Shown: positions 36,521-45,535 of the stretch, piece by piece
Position numbering within the stretch: the stretch's first letter is position 1
Layout of the letters: the number at the start of each line of letters is the position of its first letter
IMG/VR virus record: IMGVR_UViG_3300008259_000013
Coordinates: 92,172 to 156,171 of that record
DNA length: 64,000 nucleotides
Direction: 5' to 3' (one strand)
Origin: a virus
Program-made: the position numbers and the translations under genes
Notes under the pieces: generated by a model
Databases searched by the model: none
Told to the model about the DNA's origin: nothing
Seen by the model: only the letters and a program-made list of their open reading frames with translations

Positions 36521-37090
36521 TTAACTCCAAACTCCAATTCCGCCGCCTCCGCCTCCGGATTGGGATTTTAAAGTTCTTGCGCTTATATTAGAATCTCTAT
36601 AAGATAGATATTGTTTGCCTGCGCCATTTTTTGATTTAAGAGGCCCTTGACTTTGTTGCACAGAAGAATTGTTTATGTATGGAGTCTGCGCTATTTTAAC
36701 TTGAGATATTTTTTCAAAAGAAACAGAAGCGACTAACTGTTCTCCATACTCATAGTTTTTTGAAAGATTGCCTTTCTGCCCAATAAAAGTAGATGGCATG
36801 GCTACCTTAGTAAAAGTTAGCGTCTTTATAAAATTCCTATCGCTTGTTTGTATAGTAGGTCCAAAAAAATTAATTAAATTGACTGGAACATTTAGGCATA
36901 AAATGTATCCTTTATTATAATTTATAAAATCCTCTTCAAACAATGCGGCGGCTTCTGGCCCCATTTGCGCCGTAACAAAAGCCCTTAAAGTCGCGCTAAC
37001 TTTTAAACCTACCGTAGTGTTTTTATCCGATCCATTCCAAGACGCTATATAAGGATAAGCGTCTTTTGCAGCTATTGTTGATCTTCTCAT
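36521..37090 (-). CDS. Small tail protein with Gly-rich C-terminus (189 residues)
   Basis: Not recognised. The first 130 residues are an alpha/beta segment (RRSTIAAKDAYPYIASWNG, then TTVGLKVSATLRAFV). The end is Ser/Gln/Gly-rich, including S-Q-S followed by six Gly before IGVWS, a likely flexible tether. It lies between two large tail proteins with a 1-base gap upstream, and a GGAG sequence about 10 bases ahead of its ATG, so it belongs to the tail operon. Confidence 0.5.
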   Translation of the reverse strand: MRRSTIAAKDAYPYIASWNGSDKNTTVGLKVSATLRAFVTAQMGPEAAALFEEDFINYNKGYILCLNVPVNLINFFGPTIQTSDRNFIKTLTFTKVAMPSTFIGQKGNLSKNYEYGEQLVASVSFEKISQVKIAQTPYINNSSVQQSQGPLKSKNGAGKQYLSYRDSNISARTLKSQSGGGGGGIGVWS

Positions 37091-37091
37091 T

Positions 37092-38477
37092 TTATTTTAC
37101 TCCTGTTATATATCTTTCTATTATATTGTTGTTTATGCCGCTAAGAGTAAGTTTTGCGACTAGTGGATTTTCGTCAAATTGAGTGCTATAAATAACTTTA
37201 ACATTTATAGACGTATCTTCTGTTATGGCAACTCCAGTTTTAACATATCCAGCGGAGCCAGAAACAAAAGAACTATCTCTATAACTTATCAAATTATTTC
37301 CTATTCCGGTAAGCAAATCAAAAAATCCAGTTACACTCTTTGTGTAAAAAGAAGTCTGCGCCGTTCCAGAAGCTATGCTTGGATTTGTATTATTTAATAT
37401 TCCGGTGCCCCCAGAAAAGATTACTGTTGGTGCGGATGTATATCCAGAACCAAAATTGGTCATAGTTACATCTACTACAGAATCATATGTTGTGCTGTCT
37501 ATACCAAGAACAGCCACTCCGGAGGCCGATCCCGATGCCCCACCTCCACTAAATATAACACTCGGCGCAGACAAATATCCATTGCCTCCACTAGCTACAT
37601 TTACATCGGTTACCATTCCCATGTAACCAGTAGCTCCAGAAAAATAAGTCAAAGAAATACTTATCGGTAAACTAGCAGGCACTAGCTCTTCTCTATTAGT
37701 AGAATATCCGTAATCTAAAACTAAAGACCCCACTTTAGAAACCCCACTTTCAAATGTTGCTTCTGATATAGAACTTAAAGAATCAGACCCTTCTTGAATA
37801 TTAAAAACATACTCTAAGAATGGAACATCAACCCCCGTAACAGTCAACTGACTTGTATAATCTCCAGCGCTTGTATTTAATGTATAATTTGAAATAAGTT
37901 CTCCAAGACCAGGATAGTTTTGTTGTATTAATATTTGCTGACTGCTAGAAGATTTAACTAGTCCCGTAGGAATGCTTTGAAACGAAAACGAAGATTGAGA
38001 ATCAAAATCTCCTGAGAAAACTTTGATTCCGCTTAGCGAATTTGTCGTTAGCGTGCCTGTTATATAATTTCCAGTTATAAATGTTTGAGGCGTCGTTAAA
38101 GAGAGCGTTGGTTTTTCTGAGCTAATACTTATAGAAGAATCTAACGTGCAACCAGTTAAATTAATAAAAAATCTTTCAGCGTAAAAATCTTCTTTTAGCC
38201 CAGATCTTACTATTTGATCTCCATTTATAGCGTAGTCATAAGCAGCCCCTGAAAAATTTGTAGTAATATTAACTTGATTATCTGGGGTATAAGAGCCGCA
38301 GTATCGATTTTCATTATCAATAATTTTGCCACTTATAAAAGAGATTTTGTAAGTTTTGCTTTGACCACTAAAACCTATGTCGCAAACGCCCGTGCAATTA
38401 TCGAAAGAAAGACCAAATTCTGCTGAAAAGCGGTTCTCTCTTAAAACACTTCTGAATGTATTGCCGGAGATTATCAT
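37092..38477 (-). CDS. Tail fibre/baseplate protein with GxGYxSAP repeats (461 residues)
   Basis: A beta-rich protein. Two tandem copies of a motif read GGNGYLSAPSVIFSGGGASG and FGSGYTSAPTVIFSGGTG (residues about 297-360). This G-x-G-Y-x-S-A-P-x-V-x-x-S-G-G-x-G unit is widespread in marine and environmental phage fibre proteins and probably forms a beta-helix-like turn. The N-terminus contains DNCTGVCDIGFSGQ with a Cys pair. The protein overlaps the hub-like gene by one base (TAATG) and ends before the small Gly-tailed protein. A structural role is likely; no enzyme motif seen. Confidence 0.6.
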   Translation of the reverse strand: MIISGNTFRSVLRENRFSAEFGLSFDNCTGVCDIGFSGQSKTYKISFISGKIIDNENRYCGSYTPDNQVNITTNFSGAAYDYAINGDQIVRSGLKEDFYAERFFINLTGCTLDSSISISSEKPTLSLTTPQTFITGNYITGTLTTNSLSGIKVFSGDFDSQSSFSFQSIPTGLVKSSSSQQILIQQNYPGLGELISNYTLNTSAGDYTSQLTVTGVDVPFLEYVFNIQEGSDSLSSISEATFESGVSKVGSLVLDYGYSTNREELVPASLPISISLTYFSGATGYMGMVTDVNVASGGNGYLSAPSVIFSGGGASGSASGVAVLGIDSTTYDSVVDVTMTNFGSGYTSAPTVIFSGGTGILNNTNPSIASGTAQTSFYTKSVTGFFDLLTGIGNNLISYRDSSFVSGSAGYVKTGVAITEDTSINVKVIYSTQFDENPLVAKLTLSGINNNIIERYITGVK

Positions 38478-41400
38478 TAGCTTAAGAAGTTAGTGTTTAC
38501 TAGTTTTATATTTGGTCTATTTTTGTAGATTAAAGTTTGCAAATTTAACGGCTTGCCCGGATAGCTCTGGAAAGAGCATTGAATAGTCAAGCCATTTTCT
38601 GCTAAAGCAATATTTAATTTCGTTAAACCGTTGTCTACTGTAAGCAAAGACTTTAGCTGATCTGAAATACTAGAACAGAACAAATCAGCAGAATAACTTA
38701 CGTTGGGCTGTAATAAAGATGCGGCTTTATAATCATAAATTGATTTTATTTTTTCGTGAAAGCTTTCAAAGGTGTCGAATTCATATCTTGGTTTTTGATT
38801 TGATCCATATCCTTGGAAATTCATAACTACAGGAGTTCCATCTCCAAAAGCGCCGCCGATTGATTGATTACTAGAGTAAGACTGCTCCGTCTCGTCTGCG
38901 TAAAGCTCTCTTACATTCGGAGTAATATTATTTACATCTAATTCTAGCGAAAACCCTTCGTTGTTCAATATTCTTAGTATGTCATCTTTATCTTCTAGCC
39001 CGCCTCTAATAAAGTTTTTAAAAGGAGCGAAAATCTGACTAGAACTCTTGCTCTTTAAAGTAACTATATAGTTAACTTGCGATGGCAAAGTTATATATTC
39101 TGATTCTAATCTAGTAGTGTTTACCATTGTGAATGGAACTGGAGTAGGAAATCTTGTGCTTCTTACAAGTATATTGTTTAAAGCTGGAGACGCCAAAGCT
39201 AACATGCCACTAGAAGATTGCAAAGATTTGCTAATGTGAGCTGTCAAGAAAGCGTTCGATGGCATTTTTCTTGTTATATTAAAACGCTGACACTGCATAG
39301 AGTCTGGGCCTATACCAAGCAAAGCTGCGTTATTATTTCTTTCAATATTTGATTGCTCTTGCGGATAAACACACACAGAATAAAAAATTGTTTTACTGCA
39401 ATCTTTCTTATTCGCTTGAAGAGTGGCTGGATTCCCAGCCGCAAGCATATCTCTCAATAGAGTGCATCTTTCTGCTATTTGATTTTGGTATTCTATTGGA
39501 TTTGTAAATGAATGCCTCGACAAAGTAGTAGGGAATTGATATATCTGGGCAAGAGAATTAAACCCAAACATCACTCCAAAAGAATAATTACTTAAAGGAA
39601 GATTTGTGACATCTACTGGCAAAGCAGCTCTTAAAACACCTAAAGATACTGGAGATAATTCTTTAAAAATAGGAGAATAAGCTTCTGCAAGATTTATTCT
39701 TGTGAACTGAGCTATAGAATTATTGCTCATAAAAGAATCACCAGAAACAGCGTAATCTAAATATTCTAAACCTCTAATTAGCTCTTGGAAAATACCATAA
39801 GCTGCGTCATCTCTTGCTAGATAAAATCTTACAGGTTTTAATCTATCTAAAGACTGCACATACTTAACGTAAGAAGCCTGAGCTTTACTGCATAAATCCT
39901 CTGTGTTAGCTTTTAATCTGTTGAACTCTGAAAAAGCATTGAAATAAGAATCTGTGCCATTATATAAACTAGCCAAACTTTCAATCAAAAATTTGGCATC
40001 TCTAAATACTGGCAACTTATATATTTCATTTGAATAAACTTTTTGAGTCGCAGGAATTGTTTCTACGCTATATTGGAGTAGCTCATTCTCATTGCCAGCT
40101 ATCCCTTCTGTTATGTTTTGTACATCTGTCCAATAATGTTTTCCTATGAAATCAGCGATATAAGATTCAATAGCTAAAATATTATTAGCTATCGATTCAT
40201 TATAAAAACCAAGATTCATATTTATTAAAACATTTCCATCTTCATCAAAAGTTAATTCGCTTTGCAACTCTAAAGCTCTAGACACAGCCTCGAAAGCTAT
40301 CAAATCAGCCTGTCTATCTATGTAGCTAAGCCTAGAACCTAGTATGTCTCCGCCCAAAGGCAAGAAACCTAATGCTTGATAAGCTCCTATTTGATAATTG
40401 TAAATTTCTCTTAGCTTTGGCGCGTATTTACCCAGAACAGCAGATATCACTACCTGCTCATACGTTCTTTTCGATCCGCAAAAATCATAAGTAGTAGTAC
40501 CATTAGAAAACAATTGCGGAAATATATCATAGAGCCTAATATTTCTAAATGTTCTATTGCCTAAAATTTGCTCGTATTCAATATTCTTCTCTCTCGCTTC
40601 CTTAAAATAATAAGAAGAGTATACCTTTAGATTTTTTTTACTTAAATCATAATCAAAATCTTGTGATCTTATGACAAATTGAGAAGAGTCCGAAGCTTCT
40701 AAATTTTCCAAGCTTAACTTTGTTTTTAGAACATTTTCTTTTGCTAAAGAATCTGTAAGATCTATTCCGCGTATTCTAACTTGATTAGATTGCCCAGAAA
40801 AATCTACTACATAAGAATAAGAATACTCTTCGCACCATTGGGCTAAAACATTTTTTAATGTGCCAGAATATTTTCTTTTAATCTGCTCTCCAGACTTATC
40901 TCTTAAAGATTCTATAGCAGAAGAACTACCGCTGCTGCCAGCATCGCCTGAACTAACATTCGACGGGGCGATTGATATGCCCAAAGCCTTCATTGCTCTA
41001 AGCAAAGAGGCGAAAGAGTAATAAGTTTCGGCAGACTTACAAACACTATCTTTAAAATCTTCTTCTCCCAAAAGAATAATTGCTCCATATCCATTAGTGA
41101 TTTGCTTTAATGGATCTGTAGATTTTATTATTACATAATTGTACTTACCAGGACCATTAGCTGTGTCAGTAATTACTTGAGTCGTTGTCGGGTCTATCGT
41201 TAATTTTTGGCCTAAATTAGACTCTGCAAAATGCAAAATTTGAGAAAAATTTGATACCGTGACCGATCCAGCTTTTGAGCCATTAACTGAAGGGCAATTC
41301 AATATTATTCTATCTATGGTAGCCTCTTTTTCCGACCTGCTATCTATTGCCACCTCGACTCCTAAAACACCAACATAAATCTTATCTAAAACAAAAGAGT

Positions 41401-41920
41401 TATCTTTAAAAGTAACTGTCAGAACTTTTTCATTATTCCTTTTTGATAATGAGTAAGAAGATATTTTAAAATTTTTGAGTTGATATGTTTTTTTGCCATC
41501 GCCATCTGTGATAGTAATATTATAGCTTGTCGTTGGCCCCATGTACTGATCTTCTATCTTAAAATCCTGATCTATTAGCTGAGAAAGAGTGTCTGAAGTG
41601 CCTTTGAAGACTTGGCTTTGGTTATTTATTTGGTTTATTGGCGTGGTTTGAGTATTTCTTGCTGAGTTAAGTTGATTTAAAAGATCAATGTCTCTTCTCC
41701 TCTGCTGCTGCACAGAAAGAGCGCTTTTTGCTTCTTTAAGAGTTTTATTTAAAGCAAGATTAAGAACTAAAGTGCTTGGATTGCCATCGAATCCCACATC
41801 AAGAGATAGGGCGTAAACATAGCCATTAAATAATCTATTCCCAAGATCAACAGGAGGCTGCCCAGAAGAAAATTGAGTTCTTGTTATATTTATACTGCTA
41901 TTGTTTTTTACTTGAGCCAT
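38477..41920 (-). CDS. Probable tail hub / baseplate central protein (1147 residues)
   Basis: The gene follows the distal-tail-like pair and the LamG-like protein, where siphophages carry their hub (Tal-like) protein. The N-terminal 200 residues are beta-rich with a repeated strand pattern (NGYVYALSLDVGFDGNPSTL, then KKTYQLKNFKISSYSLSKRN) that resembles one hub beta domain. Residues 300-560 contain an alpha/beta hub core with the strand SYVVDFSGQSNQVRIRGIDL. A GDAGSSGSSS spacer lies near 325. The middle is helical, and the C-terminal 60 residues (GLTIQCSFQSYPGKPLNLQ) return to strands. A good AAAGGATT ribosome site precedes the ATG. I see no lysozyme or peptidase motif. Assignment rests mainly on order and layout. 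Confidence 0.5.
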   Translation of the reverse strand: MAQVKNNSSINITRTQFSSGQPPVDLGNRLFNGYVYALSLDVGFDGNPSTLVLNLALNKTLKEAKSALSVQQQRRRDIDLLNQLNSARNTQTTPINQINNQSQVFKGTSDTLSQLIDQDFKIEDQYMGPTTSYNITITDGDGKKTYQLKNFKISSYSLSKRNNEKVLTVTFKDNSFVLDKIYVGVLGVEVAIDSRSEKEATIDRIILNCPSVNGSKAGSVTVSNFSQILHFAESNLGQKLTIDPTTTQVITDTANGPGKYNYVIIKSTDPLKQITNGYGAIILLGEEDFKDSVCKSAETYYSFASLLRAMKALGISIAPSNVSSGDAGSSGSSSAIESLRDKSGEQIKRKYSGTLKNVLAQWCEEYSYSYVVDFSGQSNQVRIRGIDLTDSLAKENVLKTKLSLENLEASDSSQFVIRSQDFDYDLSKKNLKVYSSYYFKEAREKNIEYEQILGNRTFRNIRLYDIFPQLFSNGTTTYDFCGSKRTYEQVVISAVLGKYAPKLREIYNYQIGAYQALGFLPLGGDILGSRLSYIDRQADLIAFEAVSRALELQSELTFDEDGNVLINMNLGFYNESIANNILAIESYIADFIGKHYWTDVQNITEGIAGNENELLQYSVETIPATQKVYSNEIYKLPVFRDAKFLIESLASLYNGTDSYFNAFSEFNRLKANTEDLCSKAQASYVKYVQSLDRLKPVRFYLARDDAAYGIFQELIRGLEYLDYAVSGDSFMSNNSIAQFTRINLAEAYSPIFKELSPVSLGVLRAALPVDVTNLPLSNYSFGVMFGFNSLAQIYQFPTTLSRHSFTNPIEYQNQIAERCTLLRDMLAAGNPATLQANKKDCSKTIFYSVCVYPQEQSNIERNNNAALLGIGPDSMQCQRFNITRKMPSNAFLTAHISKSLQSSSGMLALASPALNNILVRSTRFPTPVPFTMVNTTRLESEYITLPSQVNYIVTLKSKSSSQIFAPFKNFIRGGLEDKDDILRILNNEGFSLELDVNNITPNVRELYADETEQSYSSNQSIGGAFGDGTPVVMNFQGYGSNQKPRYEFDTFESFHEKIKSIYDYKAASLLQPNVSYSADLFCSSISDQLKSLLTVDNGLTKLNIALAENGLTIQCSFQSYPGKPLNLQTLIYKNRPNIKLVNTNFLS

Positions 41921-41935
41921 AATCCTTTAGATAAG

Positions 41936-43726
41936 TTACACGTTAAAATAACCTGTGTCATTATTATATATGACTTGGGAAAATGGCTCTAAAGAAAAGG
42001 TAGTATATCTTAAACTAAAGTCTGCTAGTTTTTCATAATCCAATCCTTTTACTTGCCTCAATCCATTCACCCAAATTTGCTCATCAAAAAGATTTATATT
42101 TGTATCAAAATTATTTGAATTATTTCCTGTGTATCTAATCCTATTCATTTCGTGCTTTGGTAATAATAATAAATCTCCATCAATAAGATTCGTAGTATAA
42201 ATAGTTATTGCTCCAGTCACGGCGGCATAATCAATACCAGAAATCAATTTATTGCCATTCAAATAAAGATCTCTATGATTGACATAATTGTAAGACAAAA
42301 CTTTTGTTGTATTTGTTATGTCTTGAGTTGATATTCCAGTCAATGACCCAGAACCAGATATCAAATCATATGTTGCAAAGTCTGTAACATCAAAAAAGCT
42401 ATTAGAATTTATAAAACCACTAGATACAGTAAAGTCTCCGTCGTTATCACCAGTTATTCCTGTCACATATGTGCAAGCCAATCCATTAACATATAAATTA
42501 ACTAATTCTCCCGATCCAGTATTTAATATTGTATATCTTGCGTCAGATTGAGAAAACTGCGGAATCAAATTTACATCTTCTGAATTTTTACCAGAAAAGC
42601 TATAAACTTCTTTATTAGAGTCATCAAAATTCGCAAGCAACAATACTTTAGAATTCCCAAATGGAACAGAATATCTAAAATCTATGATACCACTCGGAGG
42701 GCGATAAACTGTGATTTCAGATGTTCCTTGAGCAGCGCCAGTAAGTTCAACTAATTGATATTCATAAAGATATCCAGTGACTCCTGAATAAAAAAATCCA
42801 GTGACCGAAGACCCGTTCGAAGTCGCTGTAACCCCAGAAGCTGGCACATAGCCAGTTATTCCTGTCCCTACTATTACATTTTGATACTCGACTCCAGTCA
42901 CAGATAAAAATGTTTCAAATTGAGTCTCGTAAACACCAGAAGCGTAACCAGAACAATAAAATGCTTTAGCGAATGTATTTCTTTCTGGGAAATCTAATCC
43001 CAAATTGAACAACATAAAACTATCAATATAACCACTAAAATTATTATAACCAACTCCAGATACGCCTAATCCACCTAAGTAAAAGTTATTAGAATTAGAA
43101 AAATCTGCTAAATCAAACTGCACATTTAATGATTTTTTATTTAAAGTATCTTCGAATTGATGCGTTGATAATTGTATAGAAGAATCTATTTTAGCAACAG
43201 AAATTACATTTTTATTATCTAGCTCTTGGCCTAATGTATAAATTCTTTTTCCATCTGAAGGAGTGCTGTGCTCGCAAAATAGTCTATTGCATCCATTTAT
43301 TCCTATAGAAAAACCAGAAATTGCAGATCCAGAATTTTGAGACGATAATATTACTTTGCTTTTATCAAAAGATCCAGTTTCTAAATGCTTGAATACTATA
43401 AAAGCTGTCCAATCTGGTGAATCAAAATCGCCTAATATTTTTAATTTATTTTGGCCGTTGAATTGACCGCTAACTATTCCTGGATTTACATTACCGCCGC
43501 CTACTTTATCGTTATAAGACAGAGCAGGGTTATCATTTGAATAAATATTAGATCCAGAATACTGATACTGTATTCCAGTTTGATTATTAAAAATTACATA
43601 ATTCGAATAACCAGCAGAATCAGTTACGCCTGTATACGATGGATTGCGGAAATCATAATCAATAGAAACAGAAGACCTGTCGCAAAAAATAGTTTCTAGA
43701 AAACCTGATTTTATAATTTCATTCAT
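41936..43726 (-). CDS. LamG/concanavalin-like tail protein, possible carbohydrate binder (596 residues)
   Basis: Residues about 100-260 follow the LamG/laminin-G-like lectin pattern: SPDWTAFIVFKHLETG, SGFSIGINGCNRLFCEH, VISVAKIDSSIQLSTHQF, and the closing strand FSGYIDSFMLFNLGLDFPER. The C-terminal half has three short repeats with the core V/L-N-G plus a G-x-D-Y or T-G-I turn (LVNLYVNGLACTYVTGI, RDLYLNGNKLISGIDY, EQIWVNGLRQVKGLDY), a common fibre beta unit. LamG domains bind glycans or proteins, so surface recognition is a fair inference. The gene starts on an ATGA overlap with the upstream gene and ends 15 bases before the hub-like gene. Confidence 0.65.
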   Translation of the reverse strand: MNEIIKSGFLETIFCDRSSVSIDYDFRNPSYTGVTDSAGYSNYVIFNNQTGIQYQYSGSNIYSNDNPALSYNDKVGGGNVNPGIVSGQFNGQNKLKILGDFDSPDWTAFIVFKHLETGSFDKSKVILSSQNSGSAISGFSIGINGCNRLFCEHSTPSDGKRIYTLGQELDNKNVISVAKIDSSIQLSTHQFEDTLNKKSLNVQFDLADFSNSNNFYLGGLGVSGVGYNNFSGYIDSFMLFNLGLDFPERNTFAKAFYCSGYASGVYETQFETFLSVTGVEYQNVIVGTGITGYVPASGVTATSNGSSVTGFFYSGVTGYLYEYQLVELTGAAQGTSEITVYRPPSGIIDFRYSVPFGNSKVLLLANFDDSNKEVYSFSGKNSEDVNLIPQFSQSDARYTILNTGSGELVNLYVNGLACTYVTGITGDNDGDFTVSSGFINSNSFFDVTDFATYDLISGSGSLTGISTQDITNTTKVLSYNYVNHRDLYLNGNKLISGIDYAAVTGAITIYTTNLIDGDLLLLPKHEMNRIRYTGNNSNNFDTNINLFDEQIWVNGLRQVKGLDYEKLADFSLRYTTFSLEPFSQVIYNNDTGYFNV

Positions 43727-45534
43727 GATTTTATTACATTTCTATTTGCTAATTGATTTTGGTCTAATGCGAAAGAGAATACAGAATTTGAGGAAACAAT
43801 TGATCCATATTTATTCGATGTTAAGTTATCTGAACTAGTTGAGCTAAAATTGCTATTTGATATAGATACGGAAGAAGACTCTTCTTGCAAAGTGTCTAAA
43901 GACTGATGCAATGCTTTAATAAAATTATCTTTGAAGGCTAACAACAACGTATCTTTATTGCCCAATAAAGTAGACTCTGGAGTCCCCGCCTTAGAAAGAG
44001 ACAAATTGATTGCTGTTTTTTCTCTTTTCGCAACGTTCATGTCTACCGCTATATGCCTCAAAGAATTATTGCAAGAAAATCCATAAGTAAAAATAGTATT
44101 AGTTGGAGTATACTCGATAGAGTAATCTGAATTTGAAAGCCCCAAGAATCTATCTTTATTATCGTATGTTGCAGATATTGATACAGTCCCCAAAATTGGA
44201 TTAGCTTCTACTTGCACTGAAACTGGCTCTTGATTCAAAGTGAATTTAGGAGTCGCCCCATAGTAACCAGTATAATATCCATTTACTAAGGTATACAATC
44301 TTGGCGCAGATGCACTTGTGCCAGCGGTGAATAACTCTGTCACATATTTTAAAGAGTTCTCATATTTATTTTTTACAGAACCTCTGCACTTAACATCTCC
44401 CTTAATTTCTAAAGTGTCTATATAAGATAATTCGTCTATCGAATGAGAAATTGAAGCGTCTAAATAACAACCACTAAAAACAGTTTGATCGTTAGCGGAT
44501 CCATAAAATTCTAAGTTATCATATGAAATGCTAAAATTTATCTTTCTAGCTTTTCGATCTTCATTTATTGTGACTTCGATTGGGTCTGGGCAGAATTTAA
44601 AACCATTCGGGCTACCATATTTACCTGAGATTACCGCGTAAGGATGCAATCCAGAAAGCTCATTAATTAAACTAGAAACTAAAGCATCACCCGTTACTCC
44701 AGTTATCCCAGCCTTTATTTCTCCCTGTATGGAAGCCGTCACGAAATCATCTCCAGCTCCAGAAGTTAAATTAGTAGAGTAAGATACCAAATGATAGTTA
44801 TTGAAAGAATAATTCTGAGCAGACTCAGAGTCTCCTGTGACAGTTCTAAATTTATAGGTCTCTTCAACAGAATAAGTTAAATTTAATTTATCTAAATTTT
44901 CTGCTATGCTTACTAAAACAGGGGTAAAATTACTAGAATTGTCTATGCTAGTAACTAACGGCAAAGATAATATTTTTGAAACACCTGTTCTTGTAGCAAC
45001 ATAAGATTTGGCATTATTTATTGCATCATCTATAGTTGTAGTAACGAAGCCTCTGGCTGCTACAGAATGAGTAATTGTTCCTACTCCATCATTACCAGGA
45101 GATATTGTAATTTCATCTTTTGGGTCTAGCACACCATAAGTGCCAGAAAAAAATCCAGTAAGCCCAGATGGGTAAGACAGCAATTCTACGGAATAATTTA
45201 CAACTTTATTATAAGGAGCATTGTCGAAAGAAACATTTTCTACAGAACACCCAGAGAAAGCATACGCCTCAGTAGTCGGCGGAACATCATCTGCATCTTC
45301 AAATATTTTTAATGTTTTAAAAGAAGATGCAAATATATCAACTAACCCAGTTTGAGCATAATATAAATCATCGAAACTGTTGCCAGTTATAACCCCATTC
45401 AAAACTATCCTTTGAGACATTCCCCATCTATCGCCATGAGTAATAACGTCATCAGTTATTGATATGTAAGGAGTCGGCCCGGTCCTAGAAAGCGGCACTC
45501 TCTTATTATTGTATTTTATTAATACGTCTGACAT
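43723..45534 (-). CDS. Distal-tail-like structural protein, paralogue of upstream gene (603 residues)
   Basis: The N-terminal part (GDRWGMSQRIVLNGVITG, then TGLVDIFASSFKTLKIFED) matches the general outline of siphophage distal tail proteins: a strand with a repeated basic residue, a G-x-I-x-G turn and a helix before a tapering strand. The rest consists of further beta units and a Ser-rich C-terminus (SSSVSISNSNFSSTSSDN). The upstream gene (45536-47440) has the same plan, so the two appear to be paralogues that form rings near the tail tip. The family link is a pattern judgement. It starts one base after the upstream stop, with AAAGGAAA 12-13 bases ahead. Confidence 0.5.
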   Translation of the reverse strand: MSDVLIKYNNKRVPLSRTGPTPYISITDDVITHGDRWGMSQRIVLNGVITGNSFDDLYYAQTGLVDIFASSFKTLKIFEDADDVPPTTEAYAFSGCSVENVSFDNAPYNKVVNYSVELLSYPSGLTGFFSGTYGVLDPKDEITISPGNDGVGTITHSVAARGFVTTTIDDAINNAKSYVATRTGVSKILSLPLVTSIDNSSNFTPVLVSIAENLDKLNLTYSVEETYKFRTVTGDSESAQNYSFNNYHLVSYSTNLTSGAGDDFVTASIQGEIKAGITGVTGDALVSSLINELSGLHPYAVISGKYGSPNGFKFCPDPIEVTINEDRKARKINFSISYDNLEFYGSANDQTVFSGCYLDASISHSIDELSYIDTLEIKGDVKCRGSVKNKYENSLKYVTELFTAGTSASAPRLYTLVNGYYTGYYGATPKFTLNQEPVSVQVEANPILGTVSISATYDNKDRFLGLSNSDYSIEYTPTNTIFTYGFSCNNSLRHIAVDMNVAKREKTAINLSLSKAGTPESTLLGNKDTLLLAFKDNFIKALHQSLDTLQEESSSVSISNSNFSSTSSDNLTSNKYGSIVSSNSVFSFALDQNQLANRNVIKS

Positions 45535-45535
45535 A

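Noticed and set aside
36519-36530. TTG start for the 1080-residue baseplate protein
   Set aside because: The ATG at 36518 sits 6 bases after GGAG; the TTG would overlap this ribosome site.
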